From the NCBI GenBank assembly GCA_002341345.1, contig DDNW01000045.1, positions 1 through 14,220 on the forward strand: a DNA stretch of 14,220 bases, in the 5' to 3' direction. Origin of the DNA: Erythrobacter sp. UBA2510 (GTDB lineage Bacteria > Pseudomonadota > Alphaproteobacteria > Sphingomonadales > Sphingomonadaceae). Of the stretch, positions 7,254 through 14,220 are shown in pieces. Under the pieces are notes generated by a model. The model did no database searches and had not been told where the DNA came from. It saw only the letters and a program-made list of their open reading frames with translations. Numbering within the stretch: position 1 is the stretch's first letter; every line of letters starts with the position of its first letter. Both the position numbers and the translations under genes were made by a program.

Positions 7254-8837
7254 TTAAAGCAGCCAGGCGATTGGCAGTTTCGACAGGGTCCAGATCAGGA
7301 AGCGGTCGAGCGCGGATGTGCCCGGTTCGGTCGTTTCCACCGTCACCTGTCCGTCGCGCTTTCCAGTCCAGAGCAGGTCGCCATCTTCGTTCAGCGAGAG
7401 GCGGTAGCCCGCTTCGGGCGCACGTTCGTCAAGCGTTTCGACAAATGCCTCGGCCAGCAGGGGCGAGTCGATCACGAACCCCATCTCGCAGTTCAGCAAT
7501 GCGCTGCGCGGATCGAAATTGAACGAGCCGACGAACAGTTTTTGCCCGTCGATGGCAAAGGTCTTGGCATGGACGCTCTCGCCGCCGCCCGAAAAGCGCA
7601 CCATGCCCAGTTCACGGGCAGAGACGCCGCCATCTTCGGCATCGGGGCGGGCCTCGAACAGTTCCACACCCGCCTTCAACAAGGGTTTGCGCGAAGGCGC
7701 ATATCCCGCATGGACGAGCGCGACGTCGGTCACCTGTATTGAATTGGTGACGACCCGCGTTTCCACGCCCCGGCTCGCCAGGCCGCTCAACAGGTCGGTG
7801 CCGAAATCGGTTGGCACGAAATAGCCCGAGACGAGGTCGAAGCGGCTCTGCGCTCCCTCGATCATCTCGGCAAGCCGCGCGGCGAGCAGATTGTCCTCCT
7901 TCACCCGGCCCAGACCCTTTGCCGGATCGTCGGAGAGCAACTCGACATCGGCCCAGATCAGCGGCGCCCCGGTGCTTTCGAGGTTCAGGGCCGCGAAGGC
8001 CTGATCGGTTGCGGCGAGGTATGCCACGGCCAGCGGCTCGTCAGGAAATAGCGGCTCACGCCAGTTCTCGATCGCGTCCGAAGACACCGGATCGAGTACC
8101 AGCTCCGCCGGATAGGCCGATTCGCTCGCCCAGTAACGCTGGAAATCGCTGACAACCTCGGGGACGACCGCGCCGATCGCCAGCGCGTCGAGATCGGCAA
8201 AGAGGTTGTCGTCTGCCGCGCCGAAGTAAACATCGCCAATATTGCGCCCGCCAATCAGCGTCGCAACGTGGTCCACGGTCAGCGACTTGTTGTGCATCCT
8301 GCGATTGAGGCGCGGGAAATCGAACAGGTAGTTGATCGAGCGCACCTTGCGGATTGTCATCGGGTTGAAGATCCGCACCGCGATCTGCGGATGCGACGCG
8401 ACCGCAGCCCACATCGGGTCGAGCCCGGCGGTGGGGTTGTCGTCGATCAGGATCCGCACGGCAACGCCGCGATCGGCGGCGGCGATGATCTCGTCGAGCA
8501 GGATGCGGCCCGACATATCGTCTTCCCAGATGTAATACTGGACGTCGATCTGGCGGTCGGCATTCCTCACCATGGCCAATCGCATTGCGAAGGCGTCAAT
8601 TCCCGAAGGCAGCAGCAGCAGCGCTGATTCGTCAGGGCGAGGGGCGCTGACCTCTGCCACCACCTCGGCAAGCGCGCTGGTGGTATCGGGCGCTTGCGGA
8701 TCGGGCGGGAAGGCGGTGCGATCGGGCAGAGGGAAGGCCAGTTTCAGCGCCATCCCCAGCGCTGCAAGTGCAAGGATGAGGGCGATCAGCACCGTCATCA
8801 TCCTTCGCATCCTCCCCTTTCGTTGCCCCTTTGCCAT
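7254..8837 (-). CDS. Phospholipase D family protein, ClsC-like cardiolipin synthase
   Basis: The 527-residue product is an N-terminally anchored phospholipase D superfamily enzyme. A basic start (KGQRKGRMRR) precedes one membrane segment (about residues 14-36), so the catalytic part is probably periplasmic. It has two HKD motifs: His182/Lys184/Asp189 in HNKSLTVD, followed by GGRNIGD, and His423/Lys425/Asp430 in HAKTFAID, followed by VGSFNFDPRSALLN. This arrangement, with the DVQYYIWEDD segment, resembles E. coli ClsC (YmdC), which makes cardiolipin from phosphatidylglycerol and phosphatidylethanolamine. Substrate is inferred. The longest start is ATG at 8837, six bases after the era stop. A GGGGAGG at about codons 8-9 points instead to ATG codon 13 (8801) or 14. 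It is last in the lepB-rnc-era cluster. Confidence 0.9.
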   Translation of the reverse strand: MAKGQRKGRMRRMMTVLIALILALAALGMALKLAFPLPDRTAFPPDPQAPDTTSALAEVVAEVSAPRPDESALLLLPSGIDAFAMRLAMVRNADRQIDVQYYIWEDDMSGRILLDEIIAAADRGVAVRILIDDNPTAGLDPMWAAVASHPQIAVRIFNPMTIRKVRSINYLFDFPRLNRRMHNKSLTVDHVATLIGGRNIGDVYFGAADDNLFADLDALAIGAVVPEVVSDFQRYWASESAYPAELVLDPVSSDAIENWREPLFPDEPLAVAYLAATDQAFAALNLESTGAPLIWADVELLSDDPAKGLGRVKEDNLLAARLAEMIEGAQSRFDLVSGYFVPTDFGTDLLSGLASRGVETRVVTNSIQVTDVALVHAGYAPSRKPLLKAGVELFEARPDAEDGGVSARELGMVRFSGGGESVHAKTFAIDGQKLFVGSFNFDPRSALLNCEMGFVIDSPLLAEAFVETLDERAPEAGYRLSLNEDGDLLWTGKRDGQVTVETTEPGTSALDRFLIWTLSKLPIAWLL

Positions 8838-8843
8838 CCGGCG

Positions 8844-9764
8844 TCAGCGGACCCAGTCCAGCCCGATTTCCTCGTAGATTTCGCGGTTGTCGGCCCAGTT
8901 CGGGTCGACCTTCACATGCAGGAAGAGGTGAACCTTGCAGCCCAGCTGTTCGGCCAGTTCGTTGCGTGCCGCCTCGCCGATCGCCTTGATCCGTGATCCG
9001 CCCTTGCCAAGCACGATGGCGCGCTGGGTGTCGCGGCCGACCACGATCTGCTGGTGGACCTCGACGCTGCCATCCTTGCGGTGCGTATAGCTCTCGGGCC
9101 GCACCGCGCTGTCATAGGGCAGTTCCTCGCGCAGTTGGCGATAGAGCTGTTCGCGGGTGATTTCGGCCGCCAGCAACCGTTCCGAGGCGTCGGAGACCTG
9201 TTCCTCGGGGTAATGCCACGGCCCGGTGGGCATAGCGTCGGCCAGATGTGCCTTCAACTCGGGCACGCCATCGCCGGTAAGCGCGGAAACGAAGAATACC
9301 TCGTCGAAACCGACCGCCGCGGTCAGTTCCTGCGCCAGTTCGAGCAGCGGCTCTTTCTTCGACGCATCGACCTTGTTGAGGATCAGCAGCTTCTTCTCGG
9401 GCCGGTCCTTTAAGGCCTCCAGCAGCGGCATCAGTTCATGACGGCGCTGCTTCACGGGATCGACCACCAGCAGCACGGCATCGGCGGCGACCGCACCTTC
9501 CCATGCGGCGCTGACCATCGCCCGGTCGAGCCGGCGCTTGGGTTCGAAGATACCCGGCGTATCGACCAGGATCAGCTGCGTGGGTTCACCACTGGACGCT
9601 TCGGCCAACGCAATGCCGAGCAGTCGGGCGCGCGTCGTCTGCGCCTTGGGCGAGGTGATCGCGACCTTCTGGCCGACAAGAGCATTGACCAGCGTGGACT
9701 TGCCCGCATTGGGCGCGCCCAGCACCGCCACCAGTCCGCAGCGCGTTGGTTGGGAATCGCTCAT
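8844..9764 (-). CDS. era: GTPase Era
   Basis: Era is an essential GTPase that binds 16S rRNA and helps small-subunit maturation, acting near the inner membrane. The 306-residue product carries the P-loop GAPNAGKS (16-23), the switch segment KAQTTRARLLG, DTPG (G3), NKVD (G4) and SAL (G5), then a C-terminal KH domain with GKGGSRIKAIGEAAR and a closing segment DPNWADNREIYEEIGLDWVR. The ATG at 9764 is supported by a GGAG Shine-Dalgarno 8 bases upstream and by the family start. The frame is open further up, inside rnc, but that part is not Era-like. The ATG overlaps the rnc stop as ATGA. Pairing of rnc and era is widespread in bacteria and links rRNA processing to subunit assembly. Confidence 0.97.
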   Translation of the reverse strand: MSDSQPTRCGLVAVLGAPNAGKSTLVNALVGQKVAITSPKAQTTRARLLGIALAEASSGEPTQLILVDTPGIFEPKRRLDRAMVSAAWEGAVAADAVLLVVDPVKQRRHELMPLLEALKDRPEKKLLILNKVDASKKEPLLELAQELTAAVGFDEVFFVSALTGDGVPELKAHLADAMPTGPWHYPEEQVSDASERLLAAEITREQLYRQLREELPYDSAVRPESYTHRKDGSVEVHQQIVVGRDTQRAIVLGKGGSRIKAIGEAARNELAEQLGCKVHLFLHVKVDPNWADNREIYEEIGLDWVR

Positions 9765-10444
9765 GCGTGTTTCTCCAGAAAGAGTCGTGCGGCCTCGGTC
9801 TCGGCGTCCTGCTTGCCATTCGCCGTGGCCTCCGCCGTGCCGACATTGCGCACCGACACGCGCACGGTGAAGCGGCGCGCATGGTCGGGGCCGGACATGT
9901 CGATCACCTCGTAAAAGGGCGGCTTGCGGCGATTGCTGGCTGCCCATTCCTGCAGCGCGCTCTTGGGATGCTTGGTCTGTCCGGCGCGGCCTTCGACCTC
10001 GGCCGCCCAGATGGCGCGGATCTGGCTGCGCGTGGCCTCGAACCCGGCGTCGATGAAACTGGCGGCGAGCAATGCCTCCATGACGTCACCCAGCACGTTG
10101 TCGCTGTCCGCTGCGCCATCGTCGCGTGCCTGCTTGCCCAGCCGCATATGCTCGGGAACGCCGATGGCCCGCGCGACGCGCGCGCAGGTCTGGCGACTGA
10201 CCAGCGCGTTGAGGCGCTGCGCCAGTTCGCCTTCGGCTCCGTCATGCCGGTCGTACAGCCATTCGGCCACGGTCAGGCCCAGAACCCGGTCGCCCAGAAA
10301 CTCCAGCCGCTCGTAATTGCGTGTCTCGCCCAGACTGCCATGGGTCAGCGCCTGCACCCAGAGATGCGGCTCGGTGACGGTGAAGCCCGCTTCCTTCAAC
10401 CATTCCAGCGTCGCCGGTTCGGGCGTCAGCGGAGCTCCGCTCAT
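9761..10444 (-). CDS. rnc: Ribonuclease III
   Basis: RNase III cuts double-stranded RNA, including the 30S rRNA precursor, in the cytoplasm. The product is 227 residues, usual for the family. The N-terminal catalytic domain shows the signature NYERLEFLGDRVL (Glu48 and Asp52 at the positions of E. coli Glu41 and Asp45) and DNVLGDVMEALLAASFID, which supplies the second Asp/Glu pair. The C-terminal ~70 residues form a double-stranded-RNA-binding domain (PKSALQEWAA through ANGKQDAETEAARLFLEKHA). The ATG at 10444 overlaps the lepB stop as ATGA and has AAGGA just upstream. An ATG further up at 10504 lies inside lepB and adds no family sequence. The stop overlaps era in the same way. Confidence 0.97.
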   Translation of the reverse strand: MSGAPLTPEPATLEWLKEAGFTVTEPHLWVQALTHGSLGETRNYERLEFLGDRVLGLTVAEWLYDRHDGAEGELAQRLNALVSRQTCARVARAIGVPEHMRLGKQARDDGAADSDNVLGDVMEALLAASFIDAGFEATRSQIRAIWAAEVEGRAGQTKHPKSALQEWAASNRRKPPFYEVIDMSGPDHARRFTVRVSVRNVGTAEATANGKQDAETEAARLFLEKHA

Positions 10445-11274
10445 ATTCCTTGCCCGATCCGCCCCCAGCGCGCGGCGGTGAACCAGGTCCACGGCTTGAG
10501 CCATTCGGCAGTGCCGTCGGTCGAGAAATACATGAAGCTGGCGCGCGCCACGAGCTGTTCCTGCGAGACGATGCCGATTCCGCGACCTGCCTCGGCGGCG
10601 AAGCGGCTGTCGAGCGAATTGTCGCGATTGTCGCCCATCAGGAACAGTGAATCTTCCGGCACGATCTTTGGCGGTGTATTGTCGGCAACTTCGGGACCGA
10701 AATCGAGCGTGTTGTAGGTAACGCCATTGGGCAGCGTTTCCTTGAACTGCGGGTAGCGGCAGGCATAGCTGCCGTCAGGCTGGCGCTCTTCAAAGCGGGC
10801 ACGCGCACAGCCATCGCCGGGGCGCATGGGGATCACGAAATCCTCGACCCGTTCATGGCCGACCGGCTCGCCATTGAGATGGAGCACACCATCGACCATC
10901 TGCACTTCGTCGCCAGGCAGGCCGATCACGCGCTTGATATAGTCGGAATTGTCGATCGGGTGCTTGAAGATCACCACGTCGCCACGCTCGGGCTGGCTGG
11001 CGAAGATGCGCCCCGGAATCAGCGGCGCATCGAGTGGCAGCGAGTGCTTCGAATAGCCATAGGGCCACTTGGCCGCGAACAGGTAATCGCCGACCAGCAG
11101 GCGCGGCATCATGCTCTCGGACGGGATGTTGAAACTGGTGAAAACGAAGCTGCGAAAGATGAGCACGATCAGCACCAGCTTGAGGCAGAACGTGACGAAG
11201 CTCTTCCAGTCCTCCTCCTCGGCAGGCTTGGTCTGGACGGGCTCGACGATTTCGCGGGGCGTGATTTCGGTCAT
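10441..11274 (-). CDS. lepB: Signal peptidase I
   Basis: LepB is an inner-membrane serine protease that removes signal peptides from exported proteins on the periplasmic side. The 277-residue product has a cytoplasmic charged N-terminus and one clear membrane segment (about 27-47). The catalytic serine follows in IPSESMMP (Ser54), the catalytic lysine in DYIKRVIGLPGD (Lys114), and MGDNRDNSLDSR (box E) near residue 220. A cysteine-containing insertion (DGCARARFEE through CRYPQFKETLPNGV) is of the kind seen in other alphaproteobacterial LepB proteins. An in-frame TGA lies just above the ATG at 11274, which fixes the start, although no good Shine-Dalgarno is visible. It is the first gene of the cluster and diverges from pgi; acpS, a frequent upstream neighbour, is absent here. 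Confidence 0.96.
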   Translation of the reverse strand: MTEITPREIVEPVQTKPAEEEDWKSFVTFCLKLVLIVLIFRSFVFTSFNIPSESMMPRLLVGDYLFAAKWPYGYSKHSLPLDAPLIPGRIFASQPERGDVVIFKHPIDNSDYIKRVIGLPGDEVQMVDGVLHLNGEPVGHERVEDFVIPMRPGDGCARARFEERQPDGSYACRYPQFKETLPNGVTYNTLDFGPEVADNTPPKIVPEDSLFLMGDNRDNSLDSRFAAEAGRGIGIVSQEQLVARASFMYFSTDGTAEWLKPWTWFTAARWGRIGQGI

Positions 11275-11428
11275 CGGGCTGCGTCATGTTTCGCGGCGAG
11301 GCGCGCGTCAAGCGCGCAGGTGTGCGATGGCCGCGACGGGCGGCCTGGTGTGACCCAACTGCGCCCTTGAATTCATGGCTCTATCGCGTAGCCCTTTCGC
11401 ACGAGCAATATAAGGATTGATCGCGCAC

Positions 11429-12946
11429 GTGACCGAAACGAGAGACGACGCCTGGAAGCGCCTTGCGCTTCATCCCGATCCCACGCTGGCCGAATTGTTC
11501 GATGCGGATGACGGGCGTTTGTCCAAGCTGTCGAGCCGGATCGAGCTGGCAGAAGGCGGTATTCTCTTCGACTGGTCCAAGACGCATCTGACCGACGGCC
11601 TGCTCGGCGATTTCGAAAAACTGGCCGAGGCCGCCGATTTCGCTGGCATGCGCGCGCGGCTGTTCGCGGGCGAGGTGGTCAACCCGACCGAGAACCGCGC
11701 CGCCGAGCATTCGGCGCTGCGCGGCGTCGGCAAGGCGACCTCGGTCGAAGAGGCCGATGCGCTGCGCGCCCGCATGCTGGCGATGGTCGATGCGATCCAC
11801 GACGGCGCACTGGGCGAGGTCAGGCACCTCATCCATGTCGGCATTGGCGGCTCGGCGCTGGGTCCGGCGCTGGCGGTCGATGCGCTGGCGCGCGAGGATG
11901 CCAAGGTCGACGTCCACGTCGTCTCCAACATCGATGGCGTGGCGCTGGAAGAGGCTTTTGCTGCCTGCGATCCGGCGACGACGCTGATCGCGGTCGCCTC
12001 CAAGACCTTCACCACGATCGAGACCATGACCAATGCGCAAAGCGCGTTGACCTGGCTGAGCGAGAGCGGCGTCGACGATCCCGGCGGGCGGGTAATCGCT
12101 CTCACCGCTGCACCGGAAAAGGCGGTCGAATGGGGCGTGGATGAAACGCGCGTCCTGCCCTTCGCGGAAAGCGTGGGCGGGCGCTATTCGCTGTGGTCCT
12201 CGATCGGCTTTCCGATTGCGGTTGCGATCGGCTCTGCGGGTTTCCTCGAAATGCTCGACGGTGCGGCGCGCATGGACGAGCATTTTCGCGACACGGACGG
12301 ACGCGCGAACCTGCCTTTGCGCGCGGCTTTCGCCGACCTGTTCTACAGCCGCATTCGCGGGGCACAGACGCGGGCGGTCTTCGCCTATGACGAGCGGCTG
12401 CGGATGCTGCCCGACTATCTCCAGCAGCTGGAGATGGAATCGAACGGCAAGAGCGTGACCGTGGATGGCGAGCCCTCGGGCCCGACCGCGCCGATCACCT
12501 GGGGCGGGGTGGGGACCGATGCCCAGCATGCCGTCTTTCAGCTGCTGCATCAGGGCACGCATCTCGTCCCGATCGACTTCATCGCCAGTATCGAGGCCGG
12601 CGATGCGCTCGACCCGGCGCATCACCGTATCCTGCTGATGAATTGCTTCGCGCAAGGCGCGGCGCTGATGGCCGGCAAGACAAGCGACGACCCCGCGCGC
12701 TTCTATCCCGGCAATCGTCCCAGTGCGACGATCCTTGCCGACGATATCGATCCGGCGACCTTCGGCGCGCTGATAGCCTTTTACGAGCATCGTACCTTCG
12801 CCGCCGCCGTGCTGCTCGACATCAATCCGTTCGACCAGTTCGGGGTCGAGCTGGGCAAGGAAATCGCGAAGAAGATCGAACGAGGTGGCGAGAGCTTCGA
12901 CCCCAGCACCGAGGCGCTGCTGAAGGTGGCGGGGTTGGGGGAATAG
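11429..12946 (+). CDS. pgi: Glucose-6-phosphate isomerase
   Basis: Pgi interconverts glucose-6-phosphate and fructose-6-phosphate in the cytoplasm. The product is 505 residues, a little shorter than E. coli Pgi but with every main motif: HVGIGGSALGP, the phosphate-binding SKTFTTIETM, signature 1 GGRYSLWSSIGFPIAVAIG, MESNGKSV (Glu337), HQGTHLVPIDF (His374) and signature 2 FDQFGVELGKEIAKKIE (Lys477). The GTG start at 11429 is preferred because AAGGA ends 12 bases before it. A TTG at 11417 touches that AAGGA and would add four residues, so the start is not certain. The gene diverges from lepB across about 150 bases in which no convincing promoter was found. Confidence 0.96.
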   Translation: MTETRDDAWKRLALHPDPTLAELFDADDGRLSKLSSRIELAEGGILFDWSKTHLTDGLLGDFEKLAEAADFAGMRARLFAGEVVNPTENRAAEHSALRGVGKATSVEEADALRARMLAMVDAIHDGALGEVRHLIHVGIGGSALGPALAVDALAREDAKVDVHVVSNIDGVALEEAFAACDPATTLIAVASKTFTTIETMTNAQSALTWLSESGVDDPGGRVIALTAAPEKAVEWGVDETRVLPFAESVGGRYSLWSSIGFPIAVAIGSAGFLEMLDGAARMDEHFRDTDGRANLPLRAAFADLFYSRIRGAQTRAVFAYDERLRMLPDYLQQLEMESNGKSVTVDGEPSGPTAPITWGGVGTDAQHAVFQLLHQGTHLVPIDFIASIEAGDALDPAHHRILLMNCFAQGAALMAGKTSDDPARFYPGNRPSATILADDIDPATFGALIAFYEHRTFAAAVLLDINPFDQFGVELGKEIAKKIERGGESFDPSTEALLKVAGLGE

Positions 12947-13046
12947 GCGAGAGCGCACCCAAATATCCTTCCCTAGCCAAATCTTAACCACGCGGCCCTA
13001 GGCTCCCGGTTCCTGTTCTAAGGTGCCGGAGGCCCAGCATTTCCCG

Positions 13047-13061
13047 ATGGTTGACGCATGA
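13047..13061 (+). other. Four-codon upstream frame overlapping the SIR2-like gene start
   Basis: ATG GTT GAC GCA TGA at 13047-13061 overlaps the SIR2-like ATG as ATGA. GGAGG at 13028-13032 stands 14 bases before this small frame and 25 before the main ATG. Translation could re-initiate from it, but the frame is so short that chance is the simpler explanation. Confidence 0.2.
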
Positions 13062-14086
13062 TTCGTAGCAAGACCTGTCTCGTCGTGGGTGCGGGCGCGA
13101 GTTGCGAGATTTCCATGCCCGACGGGCGCGAAATGCTTGGCAAGATCGCGCAGGGCATGGATTTCGCGCGCCTCGGCAGCGACTTGCAGACGCGCGACAT
13201 CCAGATCCTCGCCAAGCATTACGCCAAGTCGGCCGCGCGACTGGGCACCGGCGAAGAGGAACTGCGCAAGGCCGGGGCCGCGATCCGCACCTCGGCGCGC
13301 ATTGCCCATTCGATCGATGCGATCCTCGAACAGCACGGTCACGATCCGCTGGTGCAGGCGGCGGGCAAGCTTGCGATTGTTCATTATACCTTGCAGGCGG
13401 AGGCACTGTCCCCGCTGGCGCGCGAACCGCGCACGAGTGCCGAACTGCCGTTGCGCGGTGAGGAAAACTGGCTGTTCCAGCTCGGACGACTCGTCACCGC
13501 CGGGGTGCCGCGCAACAAGGCAGACCAGTGTTTCGACAAGCTTTCGATCATCAATTTCAACTACGACCGCTCGATCCAGCATTATCTGCCTTTCATCGTC
13601 GCGATGGCCTTCGGCATGGCGCTGGACGAGGCGCGCCAGCTGGTCGACGAGAAGCTCAACATCATCCACGCCTATGGCAATGCCGGAAGGCTGCCGTGGC
13701 AGGCAGGCGAGGGGCCGGATGCCGAATGGGGCGCGGAAGAGCCCGCTGCGATCAATGCGATTGCGCAGGGCCTGTCGACCTTTAGCCAGCGACAGGAAAA
13801 CCGCTCCTTCCTCAACCAGATGCAGTCGGTCATGGGCAGCGCCAAGCGGCTCGCCTTCCTCGGCTTCGGCTTCGATCCGCAGAATGTCGAACTGCTGCTT
13901 GCCAACGACCTGAATCAGGAACCTGACGTCTTCGTCGCCACGATCGGGATGAGCGAGCCGTCCAGGATGGCGGTGCGCCGTATGCTCAAGCGCCGTGCCG
14001 GGATCGAGGACGATGCGCTGGTCTCTGTGCTGGAGATGCGTGCCTTCCAGTTCATGCGCGATTACACGCTGTTCCTTGAAAGCTGA
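13058..14086 (+). CDS. SIR2-like domain protein of unknown function
   Basis: The 342-residue product has the layout of the SIR2-like nucleotide-binding fold. A glycine loop VVGAGASCEISMPDG (residues 9-23) stands at the N-terminus. IINFNYDRSI (Asn168, Asp170) and IIHAYGN (His204, Gly207) lie in the middle. LAFLGFGFDPQNVELL (Asp273) sits near the C-terminus. In known SIR2-like NAD hydrolases the corresponding asparagine/aspartate and histidine motifs bind and cut NAD. Here they are retained, so NAD binding or hydrolysis is plausible but unproven. No membrane segment, effector domain or partner gene is seen. The start ATG at 13058 is fixed by an in-frame TGA directly upstream, and no normal Shine-Dalgarno precedes it. 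It lies between pgi and a glutathione reductase gene and has codon use like its neighbours. Function cannot be named. Confidence 0.85.
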   Translation: MIRSKTCLVVGAGASCEISMPDGREMLGKIAQGMDFARLGSDLQTRDIQILAKHYAKSAARLGTGEEELRKAGAAIRTSARIAHSIDAILEQHGHDPLVQAAGKLAIVHYTLQAEALSPLAREPRTSAELPLRGEENWLFQLGRLVTAGVPRNKADQCFDKLSIINFNYDRSIQHYLPFIVAMAFGMALDEARQLVDEKLNIIHAYGNAGRLPWQAGEGPDAEWGAEEPAAINAIAQGLSTFSQRQENRSFLNQMQSVMGSAKRLAFLGFGFDPQNVELLLANDLNQEPDVFVATIGMSEPSRMAVRRMLKRRAGIEDDALVSVLEMRAFQFMRDYTLFLES

Positions 14087-14113
14087 GTTTTGGTAAGACC
14101 TAGCGTAAGCTGG

Positions 14114-14140
14114 TTGGCAAGCGCGCCACACTGCGACAAT
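14114..14140 (+). promoter_or_regulatory. Possible sigma-70-type promoter for the glutathione reductase gene
   Basis: TTGGCA at 14114-14119 matches five of six bases of the -35 consensus. GACAAT at 14135-14140 matches four of six of the -10, with a short 15-base spacer. It lies 28 bases after the SIR2-like stop and 35 bases before the next start, so the downstream gene may have its own promoter. No regulator site is recognisable. Confidence 0.35.
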
Positions 14141-14175
14141 AGGGCCGCTCCACACCCCCAAGGAGCCGCGCCCCC

Positions 14176-14220
14176 ATGTCCGATTTCGATTTCGACCTGT
14201 TCACTATCGGCGCCGGTTCC
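14176..14220 (+). CDS. gor: Probable glutathione-disulfide reductase, N-terminal fragment
   Basis: Only 15 codons are present: MSDFDFDLFTIGAGS. The beginning FDLFTIGAGS is the start of a Rossmann FAD-binding GxGxxG motif and matches my memory of alphaproteobacterial glutathione reductases, which reduce oxidised glutathione with NADPH. A clear AAGGAG at 14160-14165 lies 10 bases before the ATG. Other flavin disulfide reductases, or another FAD enzyme, cannot be excluded from so little sequence. Confidence 0.65.
   Translation, partial: MSDFDFDLFTIGAGS

Noticed and set aside
11408..11413. TATAAG as a -10 box for pgi
   Set aside because: It overlaps the AAGGA ribosome-binding region and has no -35 at suitable spacing.
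11381..12991. A 536-codon open frame on the minus strand over pgi
   Set aside because: It is the complement of a complete glucose-6-phosphate isomerase gene; the length is due to high GC content.
12947..13057. Imperfect GC hairpin (GGCTCCCGG with CCGGAGGCC) as a pgi terminator
   Set aside because: The pairing needs mismatches and no T-run follows it.
13532..13541. TTCGACAAGC inside the SIR2-like gene, matching the spacer repeat
   Set aside because: It encodes part of CFDKLS in frame and has no inverted partner, so it is probably coincidence.
12998..14161. A 387-codon open frame on the minus strand over the SIR2-like gene
   Set aside because: The plus-strand frame has ordered SIR2-like motifs, and the minus frame has none.

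Overview
The window is about 14.2 kb of GC-rich, densely coded chromosome. It most likely comes from an alphaproteobacterium of the order Sphingomonadales, possibly Erythrobacteraceae. The evidence is a C4-pathway 5-aminolevulinate synthase (HemA), a lepB-rnc-era cluster, a plsY-dprA-topA block, and copies of a palindromic motif (CCCTGAGCTTGTCGAAGGG and relatives) that recurs in sphingomonad intergenic DNA. The assignment is made from recall, without a database search. No insertion sequence, phage gene, integrase, CRISPR array, tRNA or rRNA was seen.

Layout. Positions 1-1766 (minus strand) hold murI (glutamate racemase) followed by hemA, which runs off the left edge. A divergent spacer at 1767-1891 carries the palindromic repeats. 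Positions 1892-7200 (plus strand) hold plsY (acyl-phosphate glycerol-3-phosphate acyltransferase), dprA (DNA-processing protein), a 234-residue multi-pass membrane protein, topA (DNA topoisomerase I) and a 60-residue helix-turn-helix-like protein whose start overlaps the topA stop. Positions 7254-11274 (minus strand) form a tight cluster in transcription order: lepB (signal peptidase I), rnc (RNase III), era (ribosome-assembly GTPase) and a two-HKD phospholipase D/cardiolipin synthase of ClsC type. Positions 11429-14220 (plus strand) hold pgi (glucose-6-phosphate isomerase), a SIR2-like protein of unknown function, and the first 15 codons of a probable glutathione reductase.

How the genes fit together. 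Most of the window is housekeeping: tetrapyrrole and peptidoglycan precursor synthesis, phospholipid synthesis at both ends of the pathway (PlsY and the ClsC-like enzyme), DNA topology and uptake, protein export, RNA processing with ribosome maturation, and central carbon/redox metabolism. Translational coupling is common: GTGA or ATGA overlaps join plsY-dprA, lepB-rnc and rnc-era, and a one-base overlap joins topA to the small gene.

The least ordinary gene is the SIR2-like protein at 13058-14086. It keeps a GAGAS nucleotide-binding loop, an FNYD motif and an HxYG motif, which makes it a candidate NAD-binding or NAD-hydrolysing enzyme standing alone among metabolic genes. Other uncharacterised loci are the membrane protein before topA and the small protein after it. 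No multi-gene defence or mobile system is visible, and nothing in the sequence itself proves novelty.
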